Positions 37,189 through 49,193 of a stretch of DNA of 64,000 nucleotides are shown one piece after another. A program made the position numbers and the translations under genes. The notes beneath the pieces are model-generated. The model was not told where the DNA came from and did not search any database. It was given only the letters and a program-made list of their open reading frames with translations. This stretch comes from Clarireedia homoeocarpa (Eukaryota; Ascomycota; Leotiomycetes; Helotiales; Rutstroemiaceae), in contig LNKV01000008.1 in assembly GCA_001465935.1 (NCBI GenBank), positions 310,001 to 374,000 on the forward strand. The letters run 5' to 3'. Numbering within the stretch: position 1 is the stretch's first letter; each line of letters opens with the position of its first letter.

Positions 37189-39671
37189 ATGGTTCAATCG
37201 TGAGTACATCTTCTATGGCAGACACATAAGAGCCTACTAATCATAATGATCACAGATCTATCCTTGGTTTCCCTCGGATGGGAGCTCTTAGAGAGCTGAA
37301 GAAAGCTACTGGTAAGATTTAGCTCCTCGACTTTTTACCCCACATTGTGTACTGATTTTCCCTCTCAATAGAGGCATACTGGGGTGGTAAGCTCTCCCAA
37401 GATGACCTCCTTACTGAAGCAAAGAGACTTCGTATCGAGCACTGGAACATCCAAAAGAAAGCCGGTGTCGACATCATTCCCAGCAATGACTTCGCTCTCT
37501 ACGATCAAGTCCTCACACACATTCAAGACTTTGGCGTAAGCATTTCCATTTCTTAATAAGCTCGATGCAGCTTGCTGACGTGTTATTTTGCACAGGCCAC
37601 ACCAGAGCGATACACCAAATACAACCTCAACCCAGTCGATGAATACTTTGCCATGGGACGTGGCCTCCAACGTGACGGTGTCGATGTTCCGAGTTTGGAG
37701 ATGGTAAAGTGGTTCGACTCGAACTACCATTACGTCAAGCCAACTCTTCAAGACAACCAAACCTTCAAGCTCACCTCCAAGCCGAAGGCTGTTGCTGAGT
37801 TCCTCGAGGCCAAGGAGGCTGGCATCGCTACCCGACCAGTCTTGGTTGGTCCAGTTTCATTCCTTCACCTTGGAAAGCCAGACCGTGGACAAAGTGTTGA
37901 CCCAATCGACCTCTTGGAGAAGCTTCTCCCAGTTTACGAAGAGCTTCTTACCCAGCTCAAGGAAGCTGGTGCCGAGACTGTTCAAATTGATGAGCCGACC
38001 CTCGTCTTCGATCTCCCATCCAAGACCAAGGCTGCCTTCAAGCCAACATACGAGAGATTCGCCAAGTTGGGTGATAAAATCCCTAAACTTGTTTTCGCCA
38101 CCTACTTCGGTGACATCGTTCACAACATTGATGCTCTTCCATCGGACATCTATGCTGTCCACGTTGATTTGGTCCGCAACCCAGAGCAATTAGAAACTGT
38201 TATCTCTGCTTTGGGCTCAAAGACTATCTTGTCTGCCGGTGTTGTTGATGGTCGTAACATCTGGAAGACCAACCTTAAGCGTGCTATTGAGACTGTTGAG
38301 GCCGCTGTTCAAAAGCTCGGCAAGGACCGCGTCATCGTTGCCACCTCCAGCTCTCTCCTTCACACCCCTCATACTCTTGCAAGCGAGAAGAACCTTGATC
38401 CGGAAATTGCTGACTGGTTCTCCTTCGCATGCGAAAAGGCTGTTGAGGTTTCCATCATCGCTAAGGCCGTTACTGAAGGACCAGCATCTGTCCGTTCCGA
38501 GCTCGAGGCTAATGCCAAGTCCATCCAATCTCGTGCCAGCTCCAAGCGAACCAACGACCCTAAGGTCAAGGACCGTCAATCCAAGGTTACTGAGAAGGAC
38601 TACAACAGAATCTCCGAGTTCCCTATCCGTATCGCTCAACAACAAAAGAATTTGGGTCTCCCACTTTTCCCAACCACCACCATCGGTTCTTTCCCCCAGA
38701 CCAAGGAAATCCGTATTCAACGTAACAAGTTCACCAAGGGTGAGATTACTGCTGAGGAGTACGAGAAGTTCATTGAGAAGGAGATCCAAGAGGTCGTCAA
38801 GATCCAAGAGGAGCTTGATCTTGATGTCTACGTCCACGGTGAGCCAGAGCGTAACGACATGGTCCAATACTTCGGTGAGCGTCTTGACGGTTATGCCTTC
38901 ACCACTCACGCATGGGTCCAATCCTACGGTTCTCGATGCGTTCGTCCTCCTATCATTGTTGGTGACATCTCTCGTCCCGCGCCAATGACTGTCAAGGAGT
39001 CCAAATATGCCGTCTCCATCTCCAAGAAGCCAATGAAGGGTATGTTGACCGGACCAATCACCTGTCTCAGATGGTCCTTCCCTCGTGACGACGTTCACCA
39101 ATCTGTCCAAGCTGAGCAACTTGCTTTGGCTCTTCGTGATGAAGTTGTTGACCTTGAGGCTGCCGGTGTTTACGTCATTCAAGTCGACGAGCCAGCTCTT
39201 CGTGAGGGTCTTCCTCTCCGCTCCGGTAAGGAACGTGAGGCTTATCTTGACTGGGCTGTCAAGTCTTTCCGTCTCTCCGTCTCCGGTGTTCAAGATTCTA
39301 CCCAGATCCACTCTCATTTCTGTTACTCCGAGTTCCAGGACTTCTTCCACGCCATTGCTGCTCTTGACGCTGATGTTCTCTCCATTGAGAACAGCAAGTC
39401 TGATGCTAAGCTCCTCAAGGTCTTCGTTGATGAGGCTTACCCACGTCACATCGGCCCTGGTGTCTACGACATCCACTCTCCTCGTGTCCCAAGTGAGCAA
39501 GAGATCAAGGACAGAATTGAGGAGATGTTGCAATTCCTCAAGCCAGAACAACTTTGGATCGATCCTGACTGTGGTCTCAAGACTCGTCAATGGGCTGAGA
39601 CCAAGGCTGCTTTGACCAACATGGTTAACGCTGCCAAGTTCTATCGTCAAAAGTATGCTGACAAGGCATAA
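37189..39671 (+). CDS. MET6: Cobalamin-independent methionine synthase
   Basis: Four exons: 37189-37199, 37256-37311, 37372-37535 and 37596-39671. The first holds only eleven coding bases. The product is 768 aa, normal for MetE/Met6. The start MVQSSILGFPRMGA matches the family. It transfers the methyl group of 5-methyltetrahydropteroyl-polyglutamate to homocysteine in the cytosol, the last step of methionine synthesis. The C-terminal barrel keeps the zinc ligands H651 and C653 (HSHFC), E675 (LSIE) and C736 (DPDCG). Their spacing equals that of E. coli H641, C643, E665 and C726. Codon use is very even and T/C-ending, which suggests strong expression. It also produces a spurious 505-codon open frame on the opposite strand. 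No lesion seen. Confidence 0.97.
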
Positions 39672-40475
39672 ATCTACTTCATGTGAATTTTTTAATACTG
39701 GGGTTACGATTTGAGGATGACTTAAAAATGGCATTTTTTCTTACTCTCAATTTATCTCTCTGTTTTTTTGCCTCGCACTGGAGACGACTTCAACATCGGC
39801 GTTTCTGGCTGGGGCATATGAAAGACAAAAGCGTTTATTATTTTCAATTTCATGAGCGTTGCTTGGGAGTTTGTTTCAACAGCATAAATAGCGGTCGTGG
39901 GTAAAAGGTGATCCATCAACCGGACATCTGGGTGGCGTATGATGATGACATCCAAGGAAAGGGAATATGGAAATGGGGCAAAGGGCATCTCTTGTGTAGT
40001 TAAACCTTTTCTCTCATTAATTTGAAGATCAAAAGGACTCACAAGTTGAAATTGTAGTAGATAGATTGGGTGGATAAAGATAGATAAAATATACCCTCTT
40101 CAACCGGGAGTTGATGGTTTTGTGCTTGTTTTTATGTCATGGTGTCTGGTGAGTGTGGTAATTTTATCAGTATTTTGTTATGCACGGTGATGTGGGAGGA
40201 GCTACAGTTACCAGGTTCAAGTGAACAGCAACGCTAACACTACAAGCTCTCCGTAATCAAGCAATGCGCGCTGTGCAGATAACGGTGAGAACTGTGGTAA
40301 GGCGATTTGGTTGTAATGACAATGATGACGATGACGACAACGACAACGACAAGGACAATACAGGTATACAGCACAGTACGTCGACTACTCATCAATAAAT
40401 ATATCTGAATACAGACTGCAACTGTCAAAGCTGGGAGATGACTTAATTATGAGTAGTTGGTTGATTAGCTGTACA

Positions 40476-40499
40476 AGTGAGTGAGTGAGTGAGTGAGTG
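40476..40499. repeat. GTGA tetranucleotide microsatellite
   Basis: About six GTGA units. Confidence 0.9.
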
Positions 40500-40537
40500 C
40501 TCAGTTTTTATTTTTATTTTTTATATTGCTGTTACTA

Positions 40538-40538
<1 letters not shown>

Positions 40539-40617
<79 letters not shown>
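40539..40617. repeat. GCTGTT hexanucleotide microsatellite
   Basis: About thirteen uninterrupted hexamers, the longest microsatellite in the window; non-coding. Confidence 0.95.
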
Positions 40618-41816
40618 CGTTCCTTCCTAGAGAGGGAGGGAGCATAGAGGCGTAGGGTGGGTAGGGTAAGTGATGGTTTATTTGCTGTCTAGGCCTTCCC
40701 ATGAAGTGAACATAGCGAGGTCCTATTGTCTCCGATTAAAAGTCTTGTATTCTGGCTTCCATTGTAACAGGTAAGTAATAGAAGAGAAAGATGTTGTAAG
40801 AGGGAAGTAATAGAAGATAAAGAAACTACTGGAAGCTAATCAATACTGTGAATAATAAATTAGATATCGCTTATTCACTAGGCCTTCAGAGGTGGAGAGT
40901 TTGAATGCGGGAATGTGTATATGGTGGAGTGAATAGTGGGTTGAGGTTTTAGCAGTGTGTAAGTAACACTGCTTGATCTGTTCATATTCAAGTGAATAAT
41001 CATGGCATTCAATCTTATTCTTGATACGAGACGCTGTTGTGTGTATATAAGAAGGTGTCTTATCTTAAGAGCCAGAATACTACAGGTGTGCAGTAATTTC
41101 ACGTTCAGTAAGGTCTATATGGTTCGAGGAATTTTACTTCGTGCCATTTTTGATGAAGCAAGTGGGAGAAGTTACAACCATTTGAAATATATCTGAAAAT
41201 ACCTTTACACATGTAAACTAGAAACGGAGACAGAATTAGTGGATAGTCTCGATTATATTCCACATGAGTCGTTTTTGCAGAACGTTTGTGTTTTTATTAA
41301 CGCCATTATCGATGCCGAACAAGGAAGTTCGAGGTTATTCCTAGCATCTCATTTCACCAGACCTCTAAATGCACCTCCTACTCACCCTTGTATTCATCCC
41401 ATGTTTTCTCGAGTTCTCAGACTGAGTGTAGTTGTTACGCGCGGGAGGTGTTAGGATTTGACGAAAAGAACGGGTTGGTGTTGGTGTTGGTGCTGCTGCG
41501 GTTAGGCACATCAATGGCCAAGGATCCGAATTGCATTTTTTTGAAGCATAAAGTTGTTGATATTCTCTCGCTCGATTTCGTTAAACTTGCTTCTACTTTA
41601 ATTGATATATGTTTATTTAATTCTTATAATATATTTGTTGACTGTTCAGTATAGAGTGACGTCAAGTCCTCACATTTGCTATTCTCTGAATCGTCGTACG
41701 TCACAACATTTTGTAGATTCACGAAGATCTCCAATCGTATTTATAAGATTCAATTTTGAAACTCACTTGTTTCCCGTGTCTGGGTCTTCCATACGAAAAT
41801 TCATAGCCACTGGACC

Positions 41817-43283
41817 ATGGCAGTAAAGTTGCTGTGTCGTCAACCGCCGAATAAAAATGGATATCTCTCGGTCACAGGGGATGCGGATCAGAAGACAGGG
41901 ACGCATATAAAAATGCATCATGATGCTGAAAGATCTCACTTAAGAGACTACGACAGTTATGGTGATAAATTGAGCATGGAAATGGAGAAGGAGAGCTTGT
42001 TGGAGCTTGATAGATTGCGTACGCTTGAAGTCTTCCATCTACACTTACGGCTCATAACTAATTTACTGTTCGTATGAAGCAAGTTGGCAGCAGTGGGTGC
42101 ACTCAAGCGTCTCAAGGATGTGGATATATGTGCTGAGAACTTCTAGGGACAACAGATATATACTCACAGGCTACCGGTTAGTCTCCTTTTCCGAGTTCCT
42201 GCTCATGAAACGTCAACTAACACAGCGCAGACCTGCTTCGGGATCTCTTTTAAGCTGTTTGCAAAGCATAACGAGCATACACAATGAAACCAGTCAGACT
42301 TCATCTTCTTCATCAGCTATCATCGCTAACTGCTACAGTAAATATTCACACCCATCTCCTCGGCTCAATTCTTTTCTTCGCCCTTCCCATCGCCATATAC
42401 ACACGTCTCACTCCTCGCTATGAAAAAGCAACTACAGCTGATATAGTTGTCTTCTCGACATTCTTTTTCGGTGTTGCTATTTGCTTTCTGCTTTCCGCTA
42501 CGTACGCCTTTCCATCCAACCCAATCTCATTCGACTTATCTGCCACTCATTTGCCAGTGCACTCATACTGATAATCGAACACAGATTCCATACTCTAAAC
42601 AATCATAGCCAAGAAACTGCTGCTTTTGCCAACCAGCTCGATTATCTCGGAATAGTGATCCTAATTTGGGGATCCACTATCCCAACTGTATATTACGGGT
42701 TCTATTGTGACGAGGCGGTTAGAGATATGTATTGGATGATGGTACGTCTCGTTTTCCCGAACTGAACATCAACCCCCCGCTGCAACTACTATATGTATGA
42801 AAACCCTATACTTACTCTCTTCCACTATAGATTTCCGTCCTAGCAACCGCCTGCGCTATCACAACCCTGCATCCTAAATTCCGCCACCCTACACTCCGTC
42901 CCTACCGAGCCCTCATGTACGCCTGTCTCGGTCTCTCAGCTAGCGTTTTCATCGCCCACGGTCTCATCATGCATGGATGGGAAACGCAAAAGGCTAGGAT
43001 GAGTATAGATTGGATGGGCCTAATGGCTATCTTGAATCTCGTCGGCGCATTCATATATGCACTTCGCGTACGTTCTTCCTTTGCATCTTCCCCTGCCGAA
43101 GATATCACGCTAACAATTTCCCAGATCCCAGAGAAATGGTATCCTAACCAGCATGACCTCTTCGGGTCTAGCCACCAGATCTTTCATGTTATGGTTGTAC
43201 TTGCGGGGCTGGCGCATATGTTTGGACTGTTGCGCGCATTTGATCATGTGCACTCTTCTGGGTTTGGCTGTACATCTTCTTGA
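41817..43283 (+). CDS. PAQR/adiponectin-receptor-like seven-transmembrane protein (Izh family)
   Basis: Seven exons: 41817-42018, 42080-42176, 42231-42292, 42339-42501, 42585-42741, 42831-43067 and 43125-43283. They sum to 359 codons (358 aa) in one unbroken frame. The ATG sits in CCATGG. The joins give ELDRLPSWQQ, DNRYILTGYRPAS, IHNETINIHTHLLGS, FLLSATFHTLNNHSQ and GLAHMFG, all classic PAQR sequence. The presumed zinc ligands H177, H323 and H327, and the conserved D194, have the same spacing as H191, H337, H341 and D208 of human AdipoR1. Fungal Izh proteins act in zinc, lipid/sterol and osmotin-type signalling, and the fold has ceramidase-like chemistry. The last intron (43068-43124) is in frame and stop-free, so retention would give a 19-residue insertion. 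Confidence 0.92.
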
Positions 43284-43294
43284 GATCTTATATC

Positions 43295-43771
43295 TTAGAT
43301 ATAGACCTTCTTTCTCATTCGCTGTTTTTGAATAATAGACTTTACCGACTTCCTTATCTCGCTGATGTATGTTTCTGTCGGTACGTACTGCATGAGACTG
43401 CTTCCTAACTTTAATATCATCTTCTCAGACCAGTAGAAGTTCAAGATGGTTAAGAAGATATTGTTCGCAACGATATACACACCTGCTAGCCAGACCGGCA
43501 ACTCCAGACCACTAGCACCAGCAACGGTACGAGTATGCAGAGCCAAGAAGCCAAAAACGTCTATTTCCACTTTCCCCCTCGCATCGCCAACCTTTTTATT
43601 TCCCAGAACTCCATAATCAGCATCAGAGCTCCAAGCCGCAGTCCACACATCCGTATACAAATTCGCAAACTAAGATTCGACCCAAACCACACGACATGAG
43701 AAGAAAATGGTGAGGATAAGTATGCCATTGTAGTCCGGCATTGGCACTGGCATTCTCAAATGAGGGAGCAT
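43295..43771 (-). pseudogene. Truncated TLC-domain (TRAM/LAG1/CLN8) relic
   Basis: A minus-strand frame from an ATG at 43771 reads MPDYNGILILTIFFSCRVVW VES, meets TAG (43670-43672), and continues in the same frame as FANLYTDVWTAAW. It then reads LPVWLAGVYIVANNIFLTIL and NFYWSEKMILKL to a stop at 43295. From memory of the family this resembles the last two helices of fungal TLC-domain membrane proteins (R-W-x3-Q-S-F...DVW, then NFYWF-K-MI). The stop falls on the position that is usually Gln. A TAA just upstream of 43771 and the absence of the other helices show that the front two-thirds is missing. An intron ending at that TAG is an alternative for the stop but not for the truncation. It faces the PAQR gene tail to tail, 11 bp apart. 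Confidence 0.55.
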
Positions 43772-44681
43772 GCGTTCTATTGTTTACTATGCTCAGCTTT
43801 TCAGTCGCACAGGACTCAAGATGAAAGCCCTAGAATTACAGTCCCTGACGAAGTTCACTGTGAAAAATCAAGGCATTATTCGGATTGCTGACGCCAGGTC
43901 CCGAGAGTTGGATCATGTACAATGAGTGGACCGTGTGACGATTCCACCTTTTTGGTGCTATGTCATATGACCTCGCTTATTCAGGCACGTGACCCACATT
44001 CTGTATATAGTTATCTCTCGGCTATTTCTGGCCTCATTAGCTCAAAATTCTAAGAATGATCCAAATCGTCACAGACCGGGCCCCAAGAAACAACTTGGTA
44101 ACATCTGTTCCATCCTCAGAATCCGTTGAATGATCATCCTAAAAGTAATCCAGCCATATCCTTATTTTCGATTTAACGGTGAAGAGAATCGTGAAGCCTG
44201 CAGAATGCAATCCGTAGATGAACTTTTGCCGTAGATCCAAAAGGTTCGGTGATGTGCCTTCGTGGAAATACTTAGTTGTGAGGCGGTGACGGTCTTGTTC
44301 ATGACTTACTCAATATATTTACGTGATTGTATCCAAGCCGCGGCCGCTGCCTGAGATTTTGCTGGTGCAACTTCGGGTGGCAGATGTGGATATATACGAA
44401 GTATTACAAAGTCAATCGCGTTGAATTAAAGTGCTACTCAGAATCCCCTGCTAGTGTCGTCAATCCAATTATTCCCCGATAAAGAGGCTCTAGGTGAGTG
44501 CATTTCTAGGCAACACTAGGCAACACTAGGCATCACCACGTGATTACTGCGTGATTATCACGTGGCCAGTCTAAGTATAATTCGTCACAGAAAGATACAA
44601 GCACTTCGGTGAGTGCTATAAATATTTTATAAAATCCACCTTCTGTGCCTTATTCTTGTAATCATCTCGTAGCAGAACAAA
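43772..44681. other. Upstream region of the F-box gene
   Basis: No gene seen. Holds a doubled AGGCAACACT repeat near 44508-44530, a pair of CACGTG boxes, and a TATA box (TATAAATA, 44617-44624) 58 bp before the F-box ATG. Confidence 0.6.
44537..44564. promoter_or_regulatory. Paired CACGTG boxes
   Basis: CACGTG at 44537-44542 and 44559-44564, separated by 16 bp that include GCGTGATT, about 120-145 bp before the F-box start. This arrangement fits a bHLH dimer site pair; the factor is unknown. Confidence 0.45.
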
Positions 44682-46460
44682 ATGGCTCTCGATACCCTCC
44701 CCAACGAGATCATCTATAGCATTCTATCATATATATCTCCCAACCGCAAGGACTTATGGAGTTGCAGTCTCGTCTCTCATAATCTGTGGGATGTTGCGAC
44801 GTCGATATTATATCACGATATTAATTTCGACATCAAAACTGAATCACACGACAGAGTATGGCACGTGCAAAAGGAAAAGGAGACTATTCTATTAAATACT
44901 CTGGCTTCGTAAATATCCCACATCCCACCATTCATATAAGATCGTTAGATTAACCTCAACTCAGAAACCCAACCATAGGCGCCAAAGTCCGCACCTTAAG
45001 CCTCCGCTTCAGAGACTACAGTACTGCAGACAGAGATGAACATCTGACATTCGGCCAAGAGCAAGGCGATCAAGCAGCACGTAATATGCCACATTTGACA
45101 AGACTTACATTATCGGAGTGCGGGCTCGCTCGCCATATCATTGCGAACATCCCCTCGTACTCTCAACTCGTGGAACTCAACCTTCGGCTTGGTCCTGAGC
45201 CTAGTCAATGGGGCCACAAACACATGTTGCTCGAGAGGCTCAAGTGGGAAGTCCCCTATGATTACGCCGACGAAGACGGCGGCACTATCAATTCTTGGAA
45301 TACAGCTGCGCATGTTCTGTCGATTGCTGGTGCTGTGTTCCCAGAGATAAAAGAGCTTAAAATAAAGAATACCTACAGGAAGGGTTTTGATGCGGCTCCT
45401 CATCCCCTTCCCCAAGAAGCAAATGAGGATATGCAAAATGTATCGCTTCCAGGGCTATGTGACTTTCGTTACGTGGGTGGTGTTCACAGTGGAGATCGTG
45501 AATTAATGTTACGTTTTCTTCAGAGGAATTCGGACTCGTTAAAATCACTTGCGATGGCCTTTGGTTTCGAGTCTTTCAGTCGAGATATGAGGGATTACCT
45601 TACACAAGTCATTTCAGCAGCGCCAAAACTGAAGTCTTTGACGATACCCGGATATGAAAGACCGCGATGGCAAAGTCACAAACTTCCAGTTTGGTCCGAT
45701 TCGGCCCCTTCATCTGCGAATCCCGTGGATGGAATCGAGTTCTTCGAGATGTGGAATATTGGATGTCCCTTTTCGGCAGAAATTGGAGCATTCTTTTCCG
45801 GATGGAGCCGCCTTCGGGTTTTAAAAATCGGTGTTCCGCTATATGAAGAACACGACCACGATGGCCGGCCGCACTTTGATGTCGTTGCACCTGTAAGAGA
45901 ACTTCCTAATTACCACACCAATATACAACACCAGATTAATTCTCACTCACGCTACGCAGGAAATCCTAAGTTTCGTCAGAAAACTGCCCCACTCAATCGA
46001 AGAGCTCTACATCGAGCTCGACAACAGCCAAGTCGTCTGTGACGAAGACGAAGATTTCGATCCGATTGAAGAAATCGCGCCCGAAATATTCAGAACACTT
46101 CCTCGTCTGCACACTCTAGACATCAACGCCTGGATAGCCGACGTTGATGTGTCCACTGGATATATTCCCGAAAAAGCCATATTCTGCCGCCGCCGACCCA
46201 GCAAAGATGCAGATTCCGGAACTCAAAAGAAGAAAATCGTCTGGGTCTCGCGGTTAGCTTGCATGTATCAGGAATCATATGCCGGCGTGGAGAATAACAT
46301 GGAAGAGGTGGAGGGGGATTTTGAAGGGAGAGATGCGGAGGAGCCGTGGTTGGGCGGGAAAAGGTCGACGGTTATGGTGACCAAAAAATATTGGGTGGAT
46401 GGGAAGTATCTTTTGGGTGTAGACGAAGATCCTGACAGTGAGGAAGAGGAGGAATATTAG
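44682..46460 (+). CDS. F-box protein with a leucine-rich-repeat-like body
   Basis: Exons 44682-44908, 44965-45892 and 45960-46460, with introns of 56 and 67 nt. The product is 551 aa. The N-terminus LDTLPNEIIYSILSYISPNRK, then CSLVSHNLWDVATSILYHDI, is a clear F-box (about residues 3-50), the Skp1-binding module of SCF ubiquitin ligases. The rest has irregular LRR-like segments (LTRLTLSECGL, LVELNLRL, LKSLTIPGY, LRVLKIGVPL, LHTLDINAW), as in the large fungal F-box/LRR families. It ends in an acidic tail (EDPDSEEEEEY). The target substrate cannot be read from the sequence. The exon 1 junction was fixed by the frame of NPTIGAKVRTLSLRF. No lesion seen. Confidence 0.87.
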
Positions 46461-46724
46461 AAAGACTATTCCTCAACCGTCTTTCCAGAACTACTTTCCA
46501 CAATCTCGCAAAATAGCTTGAGTTGGATAATCTTCACTTGTCAGACATTGAAGCCAAAGCTACCCAAGAGGCTTTCGAAGTAATTCAATTATCTTCAGAT
46601 CCGGACGACTAACTCCTCATAAAAGTCCAATCCTCACATCTCAAATCCGGGGTATAACATTTTCGTCACAGAAAAATGCTGCAATGCTAGTAGAAGTACA
46701 TGCGAGTTTGATGGAAAGGAAAAA

Positions 46725-48659
46725 TCATAGTTTTGCCTGGACATTACTTGCACTTGCGCTTGCTTCCTTGTTAACAACCACATCGCCACTCTTCTCGCCA
46801 TTGCCGAAGAAGATCACCTCAACTGTTAAATCATCACTAAAAAAAAAGTTGTTAGTCTGCACCTAAGAAGGAGAGTTGAGTGTACCTACCGATATCTTCG
46901 AGAATATGGCGCCGGAAGCGTCAACAACGCGCAAACCATATCCTTATCTTTACCTCCTAACGCATTGCGCACTAAATGAGTAGCGACGTTCTTATCTTCA
47001 ACCACGAACCGATCACTTTCCTTTACACCCCACTGTCGTTGTCTAATAGGAGTCTTCTGTCCATCGTTATCACTCTTATCCTTACTTGCTTCTACCGGGA
47101 GACCCTTCTGTTGCGATGTGAACATCTTAGCCCACGAGCTTGCAGAGTTTCCGTTGGCATCAGCAGCATGTTTATCAATCCATTGACCAACAAGCCCAAC
47201 GACTTCTTCGTTAGAAAGCATTTCCCACAGTCCATCTGTTGCCATTACGACGAAATCTCCTCTTTCGGGTTGAATCTTAGTAGTAGTAACCACTGGCTCG
47301 GCGGTGACATATGGAGGAGTTTTCAAGAGATTCGAAGGAGTCCTGCCAAAGAATGATTCCTTCAGCCGCTCCGAAACCTGGCGAGACCATTTGTATGTTG
47401 CATCACCGAAAGCACGTGTAGGCTCAAGACCACCAAGAACACGGCCATTGCGAATGACATTCTCCTCTCCAGGATGTAGCTTCCTCATTCTAGCTACCTC
47501 ATCAGGGTTGCTACCGGTCTGATCTGCTGATAAAGCTGTTGCTGCCCATTTCCCATTTACAGTTCGTCTTCCCAAAATCGCCCGAGAATCTCCTGTACAT
47601 GCAACACGTAATAATTTTGTATTCGTATCGTAGAATGAGAGAAGTGCGCATGATCCAGACAGCGCCGGAGCCAACAATTCTGCAGCAACTAGTTTTGAGT
47701 TCCCTTTCATGACCTTCTGTGCGCTCTCATGTACAATTTCGTGATCTAGTCGAGTGAAACCCATCTTGATGGCTGCTTCGACGGCTTCCGAGGATGGTGT
47801 AGGTGATGCTTTGTAAGTATTGTTGAGTTCGCGCGCAACGTAGTTGATCAAGACTTGCCGTAGCTTTGCGGAAGTAGTCCAGCCACTATGTGAGCAGTCA
47901 GTATGTGATGCGCGGAAAGTGAAAAGATACATACGAGTGCCCATCGAATACACCCCAGAACATCCAATCAGGAACTGCGCTCGCTGGTTCTGCGCCAGCC
48001 TGTGGTAATTCAATGATCTTCTCTGAATGATCATCTTCGATTGGATTATTGCTTGGGATTTGAACCACATCATACCGCACAACACCTTTCCCACGACCAA
48101 TTAAGTATGATTCTTCATTCCGTCGCAAGATTTCGGTAGCTTGCGCCGGCGTCAACATCTCCAGGACCCTCCTACCAGCGCCGTCCGTCTCTTTTGTAAT
48201 CGGCCCTTCAATAGTGTCAGTATAAAGAGCGTCTGTGCCGACTATGACAGCTTTTCTTTCATCAACGGTTTCTTTTGGTCCTATCGGAGTGGGATAGGTA
48301 GTGCTGGTGCTCAGCCCGCGCGCTTGTTGTGCAGACGAAATTGAACCCGAGCCGTAAGCCAAATCTGTTGATGATGGACCCTTGTACGAATACCATGCGC
48401 CATAACCAACGAGACCGGACACAACAGCCAAGGCGATTCTTCGAAAATGCATTGACGTCGAGCTTTGCAGTGGTTCAGAAAATGCTGATGCGAATGCTGA
48501 TGTTGTTGCAGATGCTGATGATTTGGGGACAGAGGCTCTACCGGAGAAAAATCGAGCGCCTAGAACATGACTCGAGGATCCAAATATGCTACCGCGGGTG
48601 CTGCAGAGAGCAGGTAATTGTCGCGCAGTGCGGACTGCTCGGAGTGCTACTTGACGCAT
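46725..48659 (-). CDS. Mitochondrial PP2C-type protein phosphatase (Ptc5/pyruvate dehydrogenase phosphatase-like)
   Basis: Exons 48659-47935, 47885-46890 and 46836-46725; introns 49 and 53 nt. The product is 610 aa. The first ATG in frame is at 48659; the frame extends further upstream only through a GTG codon. The N-terminus MRQVALRAVRTARQLP is an Arg-rich matrix-targeting helix. A hydrophobic segment (LAVVSGLVGYGAWY) follows near residue 95. Metal-binding PP2C motifs are VFDGH (237-241), CTGDSRAILG (GDS 340-342), ATDGLW (D459) and the C-terminal DDLTVEV (575-576), which is completed only by the last exon. Yeast Ptc5 dephosphorylates the E1-alpha subunit of pyruvate dehydrogenase. The long N-terminus, internal insertion and terminal SRRYRDDLTVEVIFF fit that branch. 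Divergent with the RQC1-like gene across 534 bp. Confidence 0.9.
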
Positions 48660-49193
48660 TGAAATTGAAGATTCTTCCACGAAGAATCCAAGGATATGGC
48701 CGAGATTGGATTTAGCTAAGCTGCCCTCGTGCCCGTCTCTAAATGGCGCTTTGATGCTAATTTCAGGAAGGATGGATCTCAGTTGCACCAGAGGGCCGTT
48801 GTATCAGTTTCAGAAAGGGATAACGAATCGGAAAATTATGTCAAAGAAACGAAGGCGCAGATATTATCTCATAACTAAAAACCATGAGAACGGGAGTCAA
48901 AGCTGTTTGCTGTGGAGGGACGAGATGGAGTTAAGTCAACTAACAGCACAGGACACCAAACGGTGAGTGTTAGGTGAATGCGGGCCCCGTACCGCTTCCC
49001 AAATTTTGGTGGATTGTCCAAGTGCTGCCCCTCACTAAGGCCGTCGAGTGCGTCATTGGCCGGTGAAATCTAAGTCCCAAAAACTGTGCATATTTATTTG
49101 GCCATCTCCCTTACTGAATCCGCCGATTCTATTTCATACCCTCTCTTGCATTTCGCGTTAATCTAACGATTCAAACGAAAATCTACCTTTGAA
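48660..49193. promoter_or_regulatory. Divergent promoter between PP2C and TCF25/Rqc1 genes
   Basis: A 534-bp shared upstream region. It contains ATTGG (inverted CCAAT) at about 49056 and an AT-rich TATTTATTTGG at about 49091, both nearer the + strand gene. Confidence 0.5.

Larger units (their letters stand above)
39672..41816. other. Intergenic, 2.1 kb, no gene seen
   Basis: MET6 3' flank and PAQR-gene promoter. Contains GA/CA-rich runs near 40320-40350 and two microsatellites listed separately. Confidence 0.6.

Noticed and set aside
38217..39734. 505-codon open frame on the minus strand across MET6
   Set aside because: It is an antisense shadow of a highly codon-biased gene; the + strand encodes an intact, zinc-ligand-complete methionine synthase.
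42091..42103. CAGTGGGTGCACT, matching the MITE end
   Set aside because: Only 13 bp, lies in a PAQR exon that reads normally through it (WQQWVHS), and has no partner repeat.
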